From Mariaggregatimicrobium sp964498785 (GTDB taxonomy: Bacteria > Zhuqueibacterota > Zhuqueibacteria > Thermofontimicrobiales > Thiofontviventaceae), in assembly GCA_964498785.1 (NCBI GenBank), contig CAZCJL010000075.1:1-31572 (forward strand): DNA of 31,572 nt, written 5' to 3'. Each line of letters starts with the position of its first letter. Positions within the stretch are counted from its first letter, which is position 1. Positions 6,580-15,918 of the stretch are shown piece by piece. The notes under the pieces were generated by a model that had not been told where the DNA came from, did no database searches, and saw nothing but the letters and a program-made list of their open reading frames with translations. The translations under genes and the position numbers were made by a program.

Positions 6580-9500
6580 ATGAATTCACCAAAGATATTA
6601 TATATTGAGGACGACGAGAAGCAGCGATCTGATTTTGCACAGCGTTTGGAATCTCTGGATTTTACTGTGTTCCCGGCAGCATCCGGTGTTGAGGGATTGC
6701 GCATTTTCAGAGACCGTAAAATCGATGTCGTGTTGTGTGATTTAAACATGCCGCAAATGAATGGACTGCAGGTCCTCACGGAAATCCAAGAATTGGATTC
6801 CGATGTGCCATTCATTATTTTAACAGGTCATGGAAGCATTCCGCTCGCTGTAAAAGCAATGCAGCAGGGAGCCTATCATTTTGCATTGAAGCCACTGGAA
6901 ATTAACGATATCGAGCTCACACTCCGGCAGGCGATGGATAAATTTCGGCTAAAACGGCAACTGCGTGATTCCGAGAATACACTCGAAACACTTATTAAAA
7001 ATGTGCCGGATATTATTTTTTCGTTAACTTCAGACTGCAAATTTATTCAGGTCAGTCCTGCTATTCATCCGATTTTGGAATATCAACCAGAGGAATTGTT
7101 GGGAAAATCTTTTCTTGATATTGTTCACAAGCCGGATCAGTTAGCAATCAAAAATGCATTAACTATAAAAAAAGAAAATAAGAATGAGGACACAATTTCA
7201 TTAGAGACTCGATTCGTTACGAAAAGCGGAGTTGTTAAAGATTTTGAACTCAGACGACGACTTTTTTTTGATAAAGGTACTGTGATTCGTAATATCGGAA
7301 TTGCGTTTGAGATTACCAGCCGCAAAAAAGTGCACAAAGAACTGGAGGTGCATTCACAGGAACTCGAAAATCGAGTACAGGAAAGAACCGAACGCTTGGA
7401 AATTTCGAATGTTCAATTAGCAACTTTAAACGCTGTGTCGAATCAATTCACCAGACTATATGATGAAGCAACATTACTGGAAAAGGCGCCGGTTTTATTG
7501 GCGCAAGGGCTTCAATACGAAATAACATTACTCTATTTGAAAGCAGGGGATGAGTACCATCTTCAATCATACTATTTCGATCAAAAAATTCCGACGTCAA
7601 TTCAAAACCAATTTGCGGAAATCAAAAAAAACAAAACAAAGCCTCCTCTCCACTTAATTGACTCCATCAATGCAAATAAAACATTTTTCATGAACGAGCC
7701 GAATGAAAATTTATCATTTGCTAAATTTTCGCATTTTGATGATGAGATACATACCCTCATTGCAGCGCCTTTTTCTGTAAAAGGAGATATCGCGGGATTT
7801 ATCGAAAGTTGGCGATATAACACCCATCCGCTAATAGACCACCAAAATGTCGCCCGATATGAAATGTTTGCAAATATGATCGGTTTGGCGCTTGATAATA
7901 TTCGAGCATATCAATCACTTGAAGCACGTGTCAAAGCACGTACCGATTCACTGCGACAGATAAATGATAAATTACGCTCAAAAGCAAAGGATCTGGAAAA
8001 AGCAACTATTGATTTAGCCAGAGCCAATATCGATATGCTGGCAATTCAGGAAGAATTGGAAGAAAAAAATTCGGAAAGCCAAAAATTACTAACTGAATTA
8101 ACACGTAGTAAGCGAGAATTACAGGCAATTTTGGATTCCTCGGATTATGTGATTATCATGGTCAATTCCGAGGGAAATATTATTACCGCCAACCGGCAGA
8201 TCAAAACCTATTTTGATTTGAATATCAACGACATCCTTAACAAACCATTCCGCTATTTTATACATCAAATAGAACTATTATTTGAGCAGACAACCGCGTT
8301 TACGAAACGCGTCCGGGAACTCTCCAAAGAAACCGATGTTGGGCAAGCAAAGCCGATGGATGCCGAATCTATCTACCGAAATGCCTGCCGTATGAAAGGC
8401 GATATCACCCGATATATTTCGCTGTTTTCGGGGCCTGTCCGTGACGAGGATGAACGCCTGCTGGGAAAGGTCTGGCTATTCAGTGACATCACAAAGATCA
8501 AGTTGGCAGAAGAAACGCTGCGTCGTTCCCACGAGGAATTGGAAAAACGCGTCGCGGAAAGAACAAAGGAATTAGCTGAAGCAAACGAAGCGTTGATGGA
8601 GGAAATTGTAGAACGTAAACATGCAGAAGATGCGCTGCGCACGAGTGAAACTCATAACCGGGCGTTAATAAATGCAATTCCGGATTTAATCTTTCGCCTT
8701 GATAAAATGGGCACATACCTGGCGTATCATTCTCCGGAAGGAAGCCCTTTGGCAATTCCTTCTGAAGCTGTCATCGGTAAAACGATTGATAACACACTTC
8801 CTCCGGAGTTAGCAAGGCGAACGCGCATATATATAAAAAAGGCATTGTCCGAGAATGCAATGCAAATATTTGAATACCAACTTGCACATAACGAGAGCTT
8901 GCGTGATTTTGAAGCCCGTATTGTTGTTAGCGGAAAAGAGGAAGTTCTGGCTATTGTCAGGGATATTACCGAACAGAAACAGGCACGTGAGGAATTAAAA
9001 AAAGCACGAGATCAACTGGAGGTTCGGGTAAAAGAACGCACCGCCGAATTGGCCACAACGAATAATGCGTTGCTGGCTGAAATAAAAGAACGCATTCATG
9101 CGGAAAAATCCACGGCAACTCGCCTGCGATATGAGGAAGGGCTGGCAACCTGTTCGCAAGCATTACTAAAATACGATAATATGACCAAAGCGTTAATCAG
9201 TGCCATTGAAGGACTGCGCGAAGCTGCGAATGCCGGTCGTGTTTATATTTATGAGAATTTCGAACATCCGGTAGATGAATTGAGTATGCGGAAATTATAT
9301 GAAACGTGTGCGCCTGGTGTGGATTCTGATATTGACAAACAACCATTAGCTCATATTCCGTATAAAAATGGTTTTCAACGCTGGTTAAAATTTCTGTCAC
9401 AGGGAAATAAAATTTCCGGTAAGATTAAAAATTTTCCGAACAGTGAAAAGGAACTGCTTGCTGCGAAAAACGTTCAATCAATTCTCGTATTACCGATTAC

Positions 9501-10833
9501 TGTGGATAATAATTGGTTCGGATTCATTGGTTTTGATAACGTAACATCGGACCAGGCATGGAATGAAGAGGATATTCGGCTGCTGCAAACTGCGTCAGAA
9601 ATAATCGGAAGTTACATTTCCCGGCGATTGGCGGCAGATGCACTTAACGTGAGTGAAGCCAGATTTCGGTCATTAGTCGAAAACGCGCATGATGTTATTT
9701 ATTCAATGAAACCGGACGGGACGTTCACATATTTATCCCCGCAATTTAAACAATTAAGCGGCTATGACGAAAGTGATTTCATGGGTAAAACCATGGAAGG
9801 TTTAATTCACGCGGATGATTTCAAAAAAACATGGCAACAATGGCTCAATTTCTCAAAAAATAAGTTAAAACAGGTAGAATTTGATTATCGGGTCATTCAT
9901 AAAGATGGGCATATTCGCTGGTTTACCACGCATTCAACAAACATACTTGATGAAGACGGAAATATTATCGAAAGTATTGGCATTGCCCATGATGTAACCG
10001 AGCTAAAAAAAGTAATGGAAAATCTTGAAAAAACGAACCAGGAATTACGCAATGCCCAGGCGCAGCTCGTCCAAACCGAAAAAATGGCATCATTAGGAAT
10101 GCTGGTTGCAGGTATTGCGCATGAAATCAATACACCGACAGGCGCTGTTAAAAGTATGCATAATACTTTGACACGAGCTTTCGATAAAATGAAAACAGAG
10201 TTGCAGGAAAATTATGCCGATATTGTTGAAAATAACGAGACGCTTAAAAAAACATTTTTGGCGATTGAGAATGCAAATAATGTGATTCGATCAGGCACGG
10301 AACGGGTTGTTAATATTGTTCGCCGATTGAGAAGTTTCGCCCGGCTGGATGAGGCTGAATTGAAGGAAATAGATATTCACGTAGGGCTGGACGATACTCT
10401 GGCATTAATTTACCATGAAATTAAACATAATGTTAAAATTATAAAAAATTATGGCGATCTTCCCAAAATCGCGTGTTATCCCGGATATTTAAATCAGGTA
10501 TTTTTAAATCTTCTTATAAATGCTGCCCAGTCAATCACAGAGAAAGGTGTGATTGAAGTCACAACATTTCAACACGATAAACAGGTTTATATCAAAATTC
10601 GAGATAACGGAAGCGGTATTCCCGAAGAAAATATTTCGAGAATATTCGATCCGGGATTTACCACGAAGGGTGTTCGAATCGGAACCGGTTTGGGCCTTTC
10701 AATTTGTTATCAAATCATGAAAGATCATTATGGCGACATCCAGTTACAAAGCGAGGAGAATGCCGGTACCACATTCACCCTTGTTTTACCAACCGATTTA
10801 GGCGAACGATTAAAATTGCAAGAGAAGAAATAG
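6580..10833 (+). CDS. soluble multi-sensor histidine kinase with N-terminal receiver domain
   Basis: This is a 1417-aa cytoplasmic sensor kinase without membrane segments. Order: receiver domain (residues 5-120; phospho-acceptor D54, T82, K104), PAS (about 130-245), GAF-like (275-445), PAS (510-640), PAS (690-805), GAF (850-1015), PAS with PAC (1025-1145), then a HisKA dimerisation domain (H1181 in AGIAHEINTPTG) and an HATPase domain (N-box NLLINAAQ near 1305, DNGSGIPEE near 1342, GTGLGLSI near 1367). Four near-identical coiled linkers of the form L-E-x-R-V-x-x-R-T start at 262, 447, 654 and 813 and join the sensor blocks. All catalytic residues are present. The signals are unknown. No response regulator gene lies nearby, so it is an orphan, possibly fed by or feeding its own receiver. 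A truncated secreted-protein frame begins 6 bp after its stop. Confidence 0.93.
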   Translation: MNSPKILYIEDDEKQRSDFAQRLESLDFTVFPAASGVEGLRIFRDRKIDVVLCDLNMPQMNGLQVLTEIQELDSDVPFIILTGHGSIPLAVKAMQQGAYHFALKPLEINDIELTLRQAMDKFRLKRQLRDSENTLETLIKNVPDIIFSLTSDCKFIQVSPAIHPILEYQPEELLGKSFLDIVHKPDQLAIKNALTIKKENKNEDTISLETRFVTKSGVVKDFELRRRLFFDKGTVIRNIGIAFEITSRKKVHKELEVHSQELENRVQERTERLEISNVQLATLNAVSNQFTRLYDEATLLEKAPVLLAQGLQYEITLLYLKAGDEYHLQSYYFDQKIPTSIQNQFAEIKKNKTKPPLHLIDSINANKTFFMNEPNENLSFAKFSHFDDEIHTLIAAPFSVKGDIAGFIESWRYNTHPLIDHQNVARYEMFANMIGLALDNIRAYQSLEARVKARTDSLRQINDKLRSKAKDLEKATIDLARANIDMLAIQEELEEKNSESQKLLTELTRSKRELQAILDSSDYVIIMVNSEGNIITANRQIKTYFDLNINDILNKPFRYFIHQIELLFEQTTAFTKRVRELSKETDVGQAKPMDAESIYRNACRMKGDITRYISLFSGPVRDEDERLLGKVWLFSDITKIKLAEETLRRSHEELEKRVAERTKELAEANEALMEEIVERKHAEDALRTSETHNRALINAIPDLIFRLDKMGTYLAYHSPEGSPLAIPSEAVIGKTIDNTLPPELARRTRIYIKKALSENAMQIFEYQLAHNESLRDFEARIVVSGKEEVLAIVRDITEQKQAREELKKARDQLEVRVKERTAELATTNNALLAEIKERIHAEKSTATRLRYEEGLATCSQALLKYDNMTKALISAIEGLREAANAGRVYIYENFEHPVDELSMRKLYETCAPGVDSDIDKQPLAHIPYKNGFQRWLKFLSQGNKISGKIKNFPNSEKELLAAKNVQSILVLPITVDNNWFGFIGFDNVTSDQAWNEEDIRLLQTASEIIGSYISRRLAADALNVSEARFRSLVENAHDVIYSMKPDGTFTYLSPQFKQLSGYDESDFMGKTMEGLIHADDFKKTWQQWLNFSKNKLKQVEFDYRVIHKDGHIRWFTTHSTNILDEDGNIIESIGIAHDVTELKKVMENLEKTNQELRNAQAQLVQTEKMASLGMLVAGIAHEINTPTGAVKSMHNTLTRAFDKMKTELQENYADIVENNETLKKTFLAIENANNVIRSGTERVVNIVRRLRSFARLDEAELKEIDIHVGLDDTLALIYHEIKHNVKIIKNYGDLPKIACYPGYLNQVFLNLLINAAQSITEKGVIEVTTFQHDKQVYIKIRDNGSGIPEENISRIFDPGFTTKGVRIGTGLGLSICYQIMKDHYGDIQLQSEENAGTTFTLVLPTDLGERLKLQEKK

Positions 10834-10838
10834 TCACG

Positions 10839-11114
10839 ATGGGAGTCAATAAAAAATACAGAAAATGCTTTTTTCGGTTCATTTTTGTAAGTACATGTTT
10901 CCTTTTCCTCCGGAGTAATGCATTTTCTCAGAAAACAAGCGATCTTCGATTTATTTCCGCTGATTCTCTCTATCATCCCCAAATGGCATACATGCTGAAT
11001 CTGCCGTCTTTTTGGCGCATAAATCCGCTTCAGGCGGATTATAGGCCCGCTACCAAACAAACGTTTTGTCGTTTGAAACTCGTCGTCTCCCGCCAGGCTG
11101 AATCCTCAGGATGA
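10839..11114 (+). CDS. short secreted-protein frame, probably a gene fragment
   Basis: This 91-aa frame starts with ATG 6 bp after the kinase stop. Residues 1-31 form a good signal peptide (basic start, hydrophobic FIFVSTCFLFL, cleavage after SNAFS). Residues 32-60 (TSDLRFISADSLYHPQMAYM and onward) look like real protein. From about residue 61 the sequence passes into small hairpins and repeat-like DNA (ATCCGC/GCGGAT at 11023-11039 and CAAACG/CGTTTG at 11058-11075), and the composition becomes arbitrary. I read it as the 5' end of a longer exported protein gene cut off by repeat DNA. It could also be a small secreted protein tied to the kinase. I recognise no family. Confidence 0.4.
   Translation: MGVNKKYRKCFFRFIFVSTCFLFLRSNAFSQKTSDLRFISADSLYHPQMAYMLNLPSFWRINPLQADYRPATKQTFCRLKLVVSRQAESSG
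11058..11075. repeat. small hairpin between convergent genes
   Basis: CAAACG and CGTTTG form a 6-bp stem with a 6-base loop near the convergent ends of the kinase-side frame and the glycosyltransferase gene. A second small hairpin lies at 11023-11039. No strong T-run follows, so a terminator role is only possible. Confidence 0.35.
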
Positions 11115-11142
11115 TACATTTTTGTGTTTTCGTTATTGATAA

Positions 11143-12342
11143 TTATACACGTTCATAAATCTGCTGAATCTTAAAAACAGTATTTTTGATATCATATTTT
11201 TTCGCATAACTAACCAATAATTCTCGATTCCAATTTATCGTAAACCCTGTTGAAATATTTTTGGCAAGGTCTTGACAATCCCTGGGGTTCGTAAGAAGAC
11301 CATGTTTTTGATCTGAAATAAGCTCTTCAGTTACATCTGTTTTGCAGGCAATAACCGGCGTTCCGCAGGAAAGCGCTTCAATAGCGCTTATCGGGAAATC
11401 CATGGTGAAATTCGGAGCGATAAAAAGATCGGCTGCATTCATCCAGACTGGTATTTCATGATCTGCCACATGATCTTTGATGAAAATCCGGTTTTCCAAA
11501 TTCAATTTTCTGATTTTTCTTTTCAAAGCATCTTTTAAAATTCCCTGCCCGATTATGTACAATATCAGATCTGTTTTTTTTGAAGCCAAAAGTTCAAATG
11601 CATCGATCAGATAATTAATACCACTATTGGGCAATAAATTTCCCCTGAAAAGCAATACATGTTTGGCCGGAGATATTTCAAGGTTTTCCCGAATTTTTAT
11701 TTTATCGGCAGGATGAAATTTTATCAGATCGATGCCCGGGGGAATAAGCTGATAATTCTGTGAGTTCATTTTATTTTGATGTAAATATAATGCATTACTT
11801 GAAATGATATTTACATCCACTTTATTGATAATATAATTCTTTATTTTTTTTAATAAATAACTTTCTGATAATTGACCCGAGGTGAATGTTCGACGGTGGC
11901 TGATAATAACTGGCATACGATAAATTTTTGAAAATAAAAAAGCAGCAAATCCTTCGGGAAATTCTCCGAATGCGTGAATAATTTCAAAGCCATGTCGTTT
12001 GCGTAATTCATGCACAATCGGTAACAGCCGCAAAAATAAAAAAACGCCCAGACTCATTTTCGATATTTTTTTAGGCAAATAAAAAAGCTGCGGATAATAA
12101 ATCGGGATATTTTTGAAAAGTTCTTGTTTTGGTATTTTTCTTATTTCACGAATCCAGTTCTTTATTATGCCTGGTTTGCTGATTGATTTTCGAGCAATAT
12201 ACATGGGTGGTGTAAGAGAAATCGGACAAATAACAGTAAATTCATTGCGGCTCGTTAAGGATTGAAGTAATTCAGCAGAGTAACGTCCATAGTCAGGATT
12301 AAATTTATTTGGGAAAAGCGAAGTAATAACGAGTATTTTCAT
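11143..12342 (-). CDS. GT4-family glycosyltransferase
   Basis: This 399-aa retaining glycosyltransferase with a GT-B fold would transfer sugar from a nucleotide-sugar donor to a surface glycan precursor on the cytoplasmic side. The start MKILVITSLFPNKFNPDYGR is the normal GT4 N-terminus, so I chose ATG at 12342 over a TTG 33 bases upstream. The N-domain has IIHAFGEFPEGFAA. The C-domain has LLFRGNLLPNSGINYLIDAF, the donor-binding region and EALSCGTPVIACKTDVTEEL. Oddly, the first Glu of the usual E-x7-E motif is Met (TMDFPISAIEAL). It is the last gene of the flippase-dinB-glycosyltransferase run, 64 bp after dinB. The acceptor and sugar cannot be told from sequence. Confidence 0.9.
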   Translation of the reverse strand: MKILVITSLFPNKFNPDYGRYSAELLQSLTSRNEFTVICPISLTPPMYIARKSISKPGIIKNWIREIRKIPKQELFKNIPIYYPQLFYLPKKISKMSLGVFLFLRLLPIVHELRKRHGFEIIHAFGEFPEGFAAFLFSKIYRMPVIISHRRTFTSGQLSESYLLKKIKNYIINKVDVNIISSNALYLHQNKMNSQNYQLIPPGIDLIKFHPADKIKIRENLEISPAKHVLLFRGNLLPNSGINYLIDAFELLASKKTDLILYIIGQGILKDALKRKIRKLNLENRIFIKDHVADHEIPVWMNAADLFIAPNFTMDFPISAIEALSCGTPVIACKTDVTEELISDQKHGLLTNPRDCQDLAKNISTGFTINWNRELLVSYAKKYDIKNTVFKIQQIYERV

Positions 12343-12406
12343 TTTGTTAAACTGTTTTTTTATGATGAAAAACAACGAATTATATCACATGGATCGACCA
12401 TTTTTC

Positions 12407-13621
12407 TTAACTATCTTTATCATCCACTTTTTTGTCTGAAAGACGATGCGGTTTTCTATTCATGAGTGATGCTCTATTAATAGCATCGGGTCCGAATTTT
12501 TCGTAAATTAAATCCATCACCTTGTCTGAACGAGATTTGGAAGCTTCACTATCTTCAAACATAGAAATTTGTTCACCCGGGACATTATCCAGATTTGAAA
12601 CAGCTACTCCCAGTAACCGCACTTTTTTCCCCATTCTATTAAAAGAAGAAAACAATTGCATTGCCACATCATAAAGTTCTTTGGATGAGTTAATGTAGTG
12701 TGTAAAACTCTTTGAGCGCGTAAATGTAGAGAAATCGGATAACCTAATTTTGAGTGTGATGGTTTTGCCTTTGAGATTTTCACTGCGCAGGCCCCGACTC
12801 ACTTCATTTGATAAATAAAACAGGGTTTTTTTTAATTTTTGAACATCATTTGTGTCTTCCGAATATGTGGTTTCATGACTAAGAGATTTAGCTTCGGTGT
12901 CGTTGGTTACACTTCTGTTGTCAATACCATTTGCTAAATTCCAAAATTGCAAGCCTGATTTGCCAAGATATTTTATCAGCTTACTTTGAGAATAATCGGC
13001 AAGCTGTCCGATAGTTTGTATCCCTAATTTCAACAAAATGGGTTCTGTTTTTTTACCAACTCCCCACATTTTTGAAATTGGCAGCGGCCTTAAAAATTCC
13101 CTGATCCGATTTTCTTCAACAATAACCAGACCGTCCGGTTTTTCAATGTCTGAGGCGATTTTGGCAATAAATTTATTCGGGGCAATCCCCACAGAAGCTG
13201 TTAATTTGGTTTGAATTTTAATGCTTTCTTTTAATTTTAAAGCAATGTTTCGCGGTGAACCGAACAATTTAATACAGCCTGTAATATCGATAAAGGCTTC
13301 ATCAATACTCAGAGGCTCCACTGCTGGGGAAAAATCATACATAATTTTCATGATCTGTCGGGACATGTCCTGATATCGTTTCATACGTCCCGGCAGATAA
13401 ACACCACCCGGACATCGTTTATATGCCTTCGAAATGGGCATTGCGGAATGGATACCAAATTTCCTTGCTTCATAACTACATGTTGAAACCACGCCGCGAC
13501 CTGTTCCGCCCTTTGGATCGGCGCCAACGATCACCGGCTTGCCGCGGTATTCCGGATGATCTATTTGTTCCACTGCAGCGAAAAATGCATCCATATCAAT
13601 ATGTAGAATAACACGATTCAT
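12407..13621 (-). CDS. dinB: DNA polymerase IV (Y-family translesion polymerase)
   Basis: This 404-aa Y-family polymerase copies past lesions with low fidelity. Metal ligands are D9 and D11 in HIDMDAFFA and the D107-E108 pair in LSIDEAF. F13 is the steric gate. The thumb has helix-hairpin-helix signatures (ISKMWGVGKKTEPILLKLGI), then a little-finger domain. A beta-clamp binding motif QISMF lies at 351-355, followed by a 49-residue charged tail. Its ATG overlaps the flippase stop in an ATGA, with no ribosome binding site of its own, so translation is probably coupled to the upstream gene. I see no obvious LexA-type operator in front of the unit. It looks intact and functional. Confidence 0.95.
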   Translation of the reverse strand: MNRVILHIDMDAFFAAVEQIDHPEYRGKPVIVGADPKGGTGRGVVSTCSYEARKFGIHSAMPISKAYKRCPGGVYLPGRMKRYQDMSRQIMKIMYDFSPAVEPLSIDEAFIDITGCIKLFGSPRNIALKLKESIKIQTKLTASVGIAPNKFIAKIASDIEKPDGLVIVEENRIREFLRPLPISKMWGVGKKTEPILLKLGIQTIGQLADYSQSKLIKYLGKSGLQFWNLANGIDNRSVTNDTEAKSLSHETTYSEDTNDVQKLKKTLFYLSNEVSRGLRSENLKGKTITLKIRLSDFSTFTRSKSFTHYINSSKELYDVAMQLFSSFNRMGKKVRLLGVAVSNLDNVPGEQISMFEDSEASKSRSDKVMDLIYEKFGPDAINRASLMNRKPHRLSDKKVDDKDS

Positions 13622-15072
13622 TTGCCAACGATACTTTTCAATTTCGTTAGTTCATTTCGTTTAAAAAACCCGATAAAATACAACACAATAAAATATGCAA
13701 GAATCAACAAGACATTAAATGATGCTGGTTTCGATGCGAACGAATGAACTCCCGCGATGTACAACAAAAAAGTCACAACAAACAATTGTGATATCCGAAG
13801 CCATTCGTATTTTATCGGATAAAGATTCTTTGTATAAAAATATAGTGAAACTGCCATGAAAATATAGCCCAAAAGTGTTGCCAAGGCTGCTCCCATCAAT
13901 CCCAGAAGGGGGATCAGCAAAATATTCACAGCGATATTCAAGATCGCGCTCAATCCTGTGGTAAATGCCAAATATTTTGTTTTATTTTGTTGATAAACCC
14001 CAACCTGAAAAATGATATAAATGCCATAAAAAATATACGACGCCATGATTGTCGGAACAATTTTCGTTGCCGGCCAATATTTTTCTCCGAATAACGTAAC
14101 GTCAAATATGCGGATTCTGACAATTTCGTCAATATAAAGGGATATCACAAGAAAAACAAAGCCGCACAGAAAGGTAAAATATGTTAATACTTTAGCAAAG
14201 ATGTCAGGTGCATTTTCATTTTCCTTAACAGTAGAAAGATGATACGGATGCCAGGCGTATCGAAACGCTGTGACAATTAAACTCATGAACATCCCTAGTT
14301 TGTAACCTGCGCCGTACAACCCCGCGGCTTCGTCGCCCATCAGTTCTCGCAGGATAAATCGGTCACTCACTGTTAATAAAACCATCCCCAGTAACGAAGG
14401 GATTAGTGGTAATCCAAACGTAATCAGATGTGCGCTTACTTTTTTCGATATCTTCAATGCAAAATATTTTTTTAAAAAAACAGATAGTCCGGCAAAAGTA
14501 ATTATTGAAGCCACAATATTCGCTACAAAAATCCCTTTAATTCCCTGATGATAACGAACAATTAACAGGTAATTGAGCACGATATTAATCGTAACATTTA
14601 AAAGACTAAAGAAAACAAATCGTTCGACTTTCTCTTCTGCTCGCAACACATTAAAAAGAAGCAGATTTAAAGCATCAAACAGTAAAATGCCACAGCTTAA
14701 ATATAACAAAAATCCATATTTTTTGCTACCGAAAACGAGCTGTGAAAGTTGAGCCGAAAAAAGGATCATGAAGCCGGACAAAACCAGTGATATGAGGAGA
14801 GTTGTCCAAAAAGAAGAATTAAATATGTCTGTTTTTTCCTCCTCATTTGTGGAACTCACGAAGTACCGAATTTGCGCTGTATTGATTCCTGCTGAGTAAA
14901 AGATTGATATAAAAGGAATAAAAGCAAATCCATAGACATAGACTGCATACTCATCGGGAATTAAGTAATTCGTGTGCAACGGTAGCAGCAATAATCCAAT
15001 GGATCGGCTCATAATATGCCCGATTCCGTAAATTGCGGATTGTTTGAATAATTTTAGCAGGCTTTTAAACAA
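13618..15072 (-). CDS. polysaccharide flippase (Wzx/PST family)
   Basis: This 484-aa integral membrane protein has about 12-14 predicted hydrophobic helices along its whole length. It would move lipid-linked oligosaccharide across the inner membrane. The N-terminus (FKQSAIYGIGHIMSRSIGLLLLPL) matches the standard start of the PST/MATE-like family, which fixes the start near the TTG at 15072; the first ATG would remove the first helix. An AGAGAA lies just upstream as a weak ribosome binding site. It is first in a minus-strand unit with dinB (4-bp overlap) and a GT4 glycosyltransferase. No polymerase or chain-length gene is present, so the glycan may be short or assembled with genes elsewhere. 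Confidence 0.88.
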   Translation of the reverse strand: MFKSLLKLFKQSAIYGIGHIMSRSIGLLLLPLHTNYLIPDEYAVYVYGFAFIPFISIFYSAGINTAQIRYFVSSTNEEEKTDIFNSSFWTTLLISLVLSGFMILFSAQLSQLVFGSKKYGFLLYLSCGILLFDALNLLLFNVLRAEEKVERFVFFSLLNVTINIVLNYLLIVRYHQGIKGIFVANIVASIITFAGLSVFLKKYFALKISKKVSAHLITFGLPLIPSLLGMVLLTVSDRFILRELMGDEAAGLYGAGYKLGMFMSLIVTAFRYAWHPYHLSTVKENENAPDIFAKVLTYFTFLCGFVFLVISLYIDEIVRIRIFDVTLFGEKYWPATKIVPTIMASYIFYGIYIIFQVGVYQQNKTKYLAFTTGLSAILNIAVNILLIPLLGLMGAALATLLGYIFMAVSLYFYTKNLYPIKYEWLRISQLFVVTFLLYIAGVHSFASKPASFNVLLILAYFIVLYFIGFFKRNELTKLKSIVGK

Positions 15073-15101
15073 CGTGTTCTCTTTTTTTAATTTTTCTGAA
15101 T

Positions 15102-15130
15102 AATGTAAAAATAAATCATGAAAATGGCAA
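15102..15130 (-). promoter_or_regulatory. sigma70-like promoter of the flippase-dinB-glycosyltransferase unit
   Basis: On the minus strand TTGCCA (15130-15125), a 17-bp spacer and TACATT (15107-15102) lie about 30 bp upstream of the TTG start of the flippase. This separates the unit from iaaA-comB upstream. Confidence 0.5.
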
Positions 15131-15180
15131 GGAAATTTTGGATTACTTCCAGATCAGAACAAAATCGATGAATCACAAAA

Positions 15181-15882
15181 TTAATCCTGTTCAACAAATA
15201 CTTTTTTCAGGCATATTAAATTACCATCACATTTTTGCGCCCGAAGAACAAAATCGACTGCGTTCAGATTCATGCATAATTCAAAATCTTCCACTGGCGC
15301 CCATTCAATATTCGGATCAAAGAATTTGCGAGCGCTGTCATAATTCTTTAAATGTTCTTTGATTTTGTTAAAATCAACCGAATTCCCCTCGAGTGTGCCT
15401 TTCAGATACTCTGCAAGCAAACGATCTTCATCGTTTGGTGTTTTTCCGGCAGTGCCCATGCTTACTAGGGATACAATCGGGGGATTTTTTCTTTTGATAT
15501 AATTGATAATTGCGTTTGCGTTTACAAAACTGCCGGTAATCATCTCATCAGCATTCCGGGCATTTGCAAATCCCTGTGTGCCGGCACTGGTAGTCTGTAC
15601 GATTGTCACACCGGAAAAATTAACGTGTTCAATCCGAGACGGTGAATTTCCGTAATCGAATCCCGGTTGCATTATTCCGCCTCTCTCTCCCATCAAAATA
15701 AAATCCGGGTGTTCTTTTTTGAGTTGATATGCAAGCTCGATATCGCCAATCGGGAAAATTTTTTCCGCCCCGTTTCTAAACGCATAACAAGCTGTTGAAA
15801 ACGCACGAAAAACATCGATTATTACGGTCAGTCCGATTGCTTTTTTTGCACCCGCAATCAATTCCAGTATCTTAATTTCCAT
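15181..15882 (-). CDS. comB: 2-phosphosulfolactate phosphatase-like protein (ComB family)
   Basis: This 233-aa protein belongs to the ComB family, whose characterised members are Mg-dependent phosphatases converting 2-phosphosulfolactate to sulfolactate in coenzyme M synthesis. Family blocks are present: IIDVFRAFSTACYAF, MGERGG, DYGNSPSRI, TTSAGTQG and DEDRLLAEYL. Most bacteria with this family lack the coenzyme M pathway, and no comA or comC lies here, so the true substrate may differ. I chose the ATG at 15882 because GGAG sits 6 bases upstream; the ATG 24 bases further up has no ribosome binding site. It follows iaaA by 36 bp, probably on the same transcript. Confidence 0.85.
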   Translation of the reverse strand: MEIKILELIAGAKKAIGLTVIIDVFRAFSTACYAFRNGAEKIFPIGDIELAYQLKKEHPDFILMGERGGIMQPGFDYGNSPSRIEHVNFSGVTIVQTTSAGTQGFANARNADEMITGSFVNANAIINYIKRKNPPIVSLVSMGTAGKTPNDEDRLLAEYLKGTLEGNSVDFNKIKEHLKNYDSARKFFDPNIEWAPVEDFELCMNLNAVDFVLRAQKCDGNLICLKKVFVEQD

Positions 15883-15918
15883 CAACTTCTCCAATCTGTC
15901 ATTCATATCAGGAATCGT

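Noticed and set aside
10839..11114. Longer frame starting at 10704 for the small secreted protein
   Set aside because: It would overlap the kinase HATPase domain by 130 bp. The ATG at 10839 begins exactly at a signal peptide.
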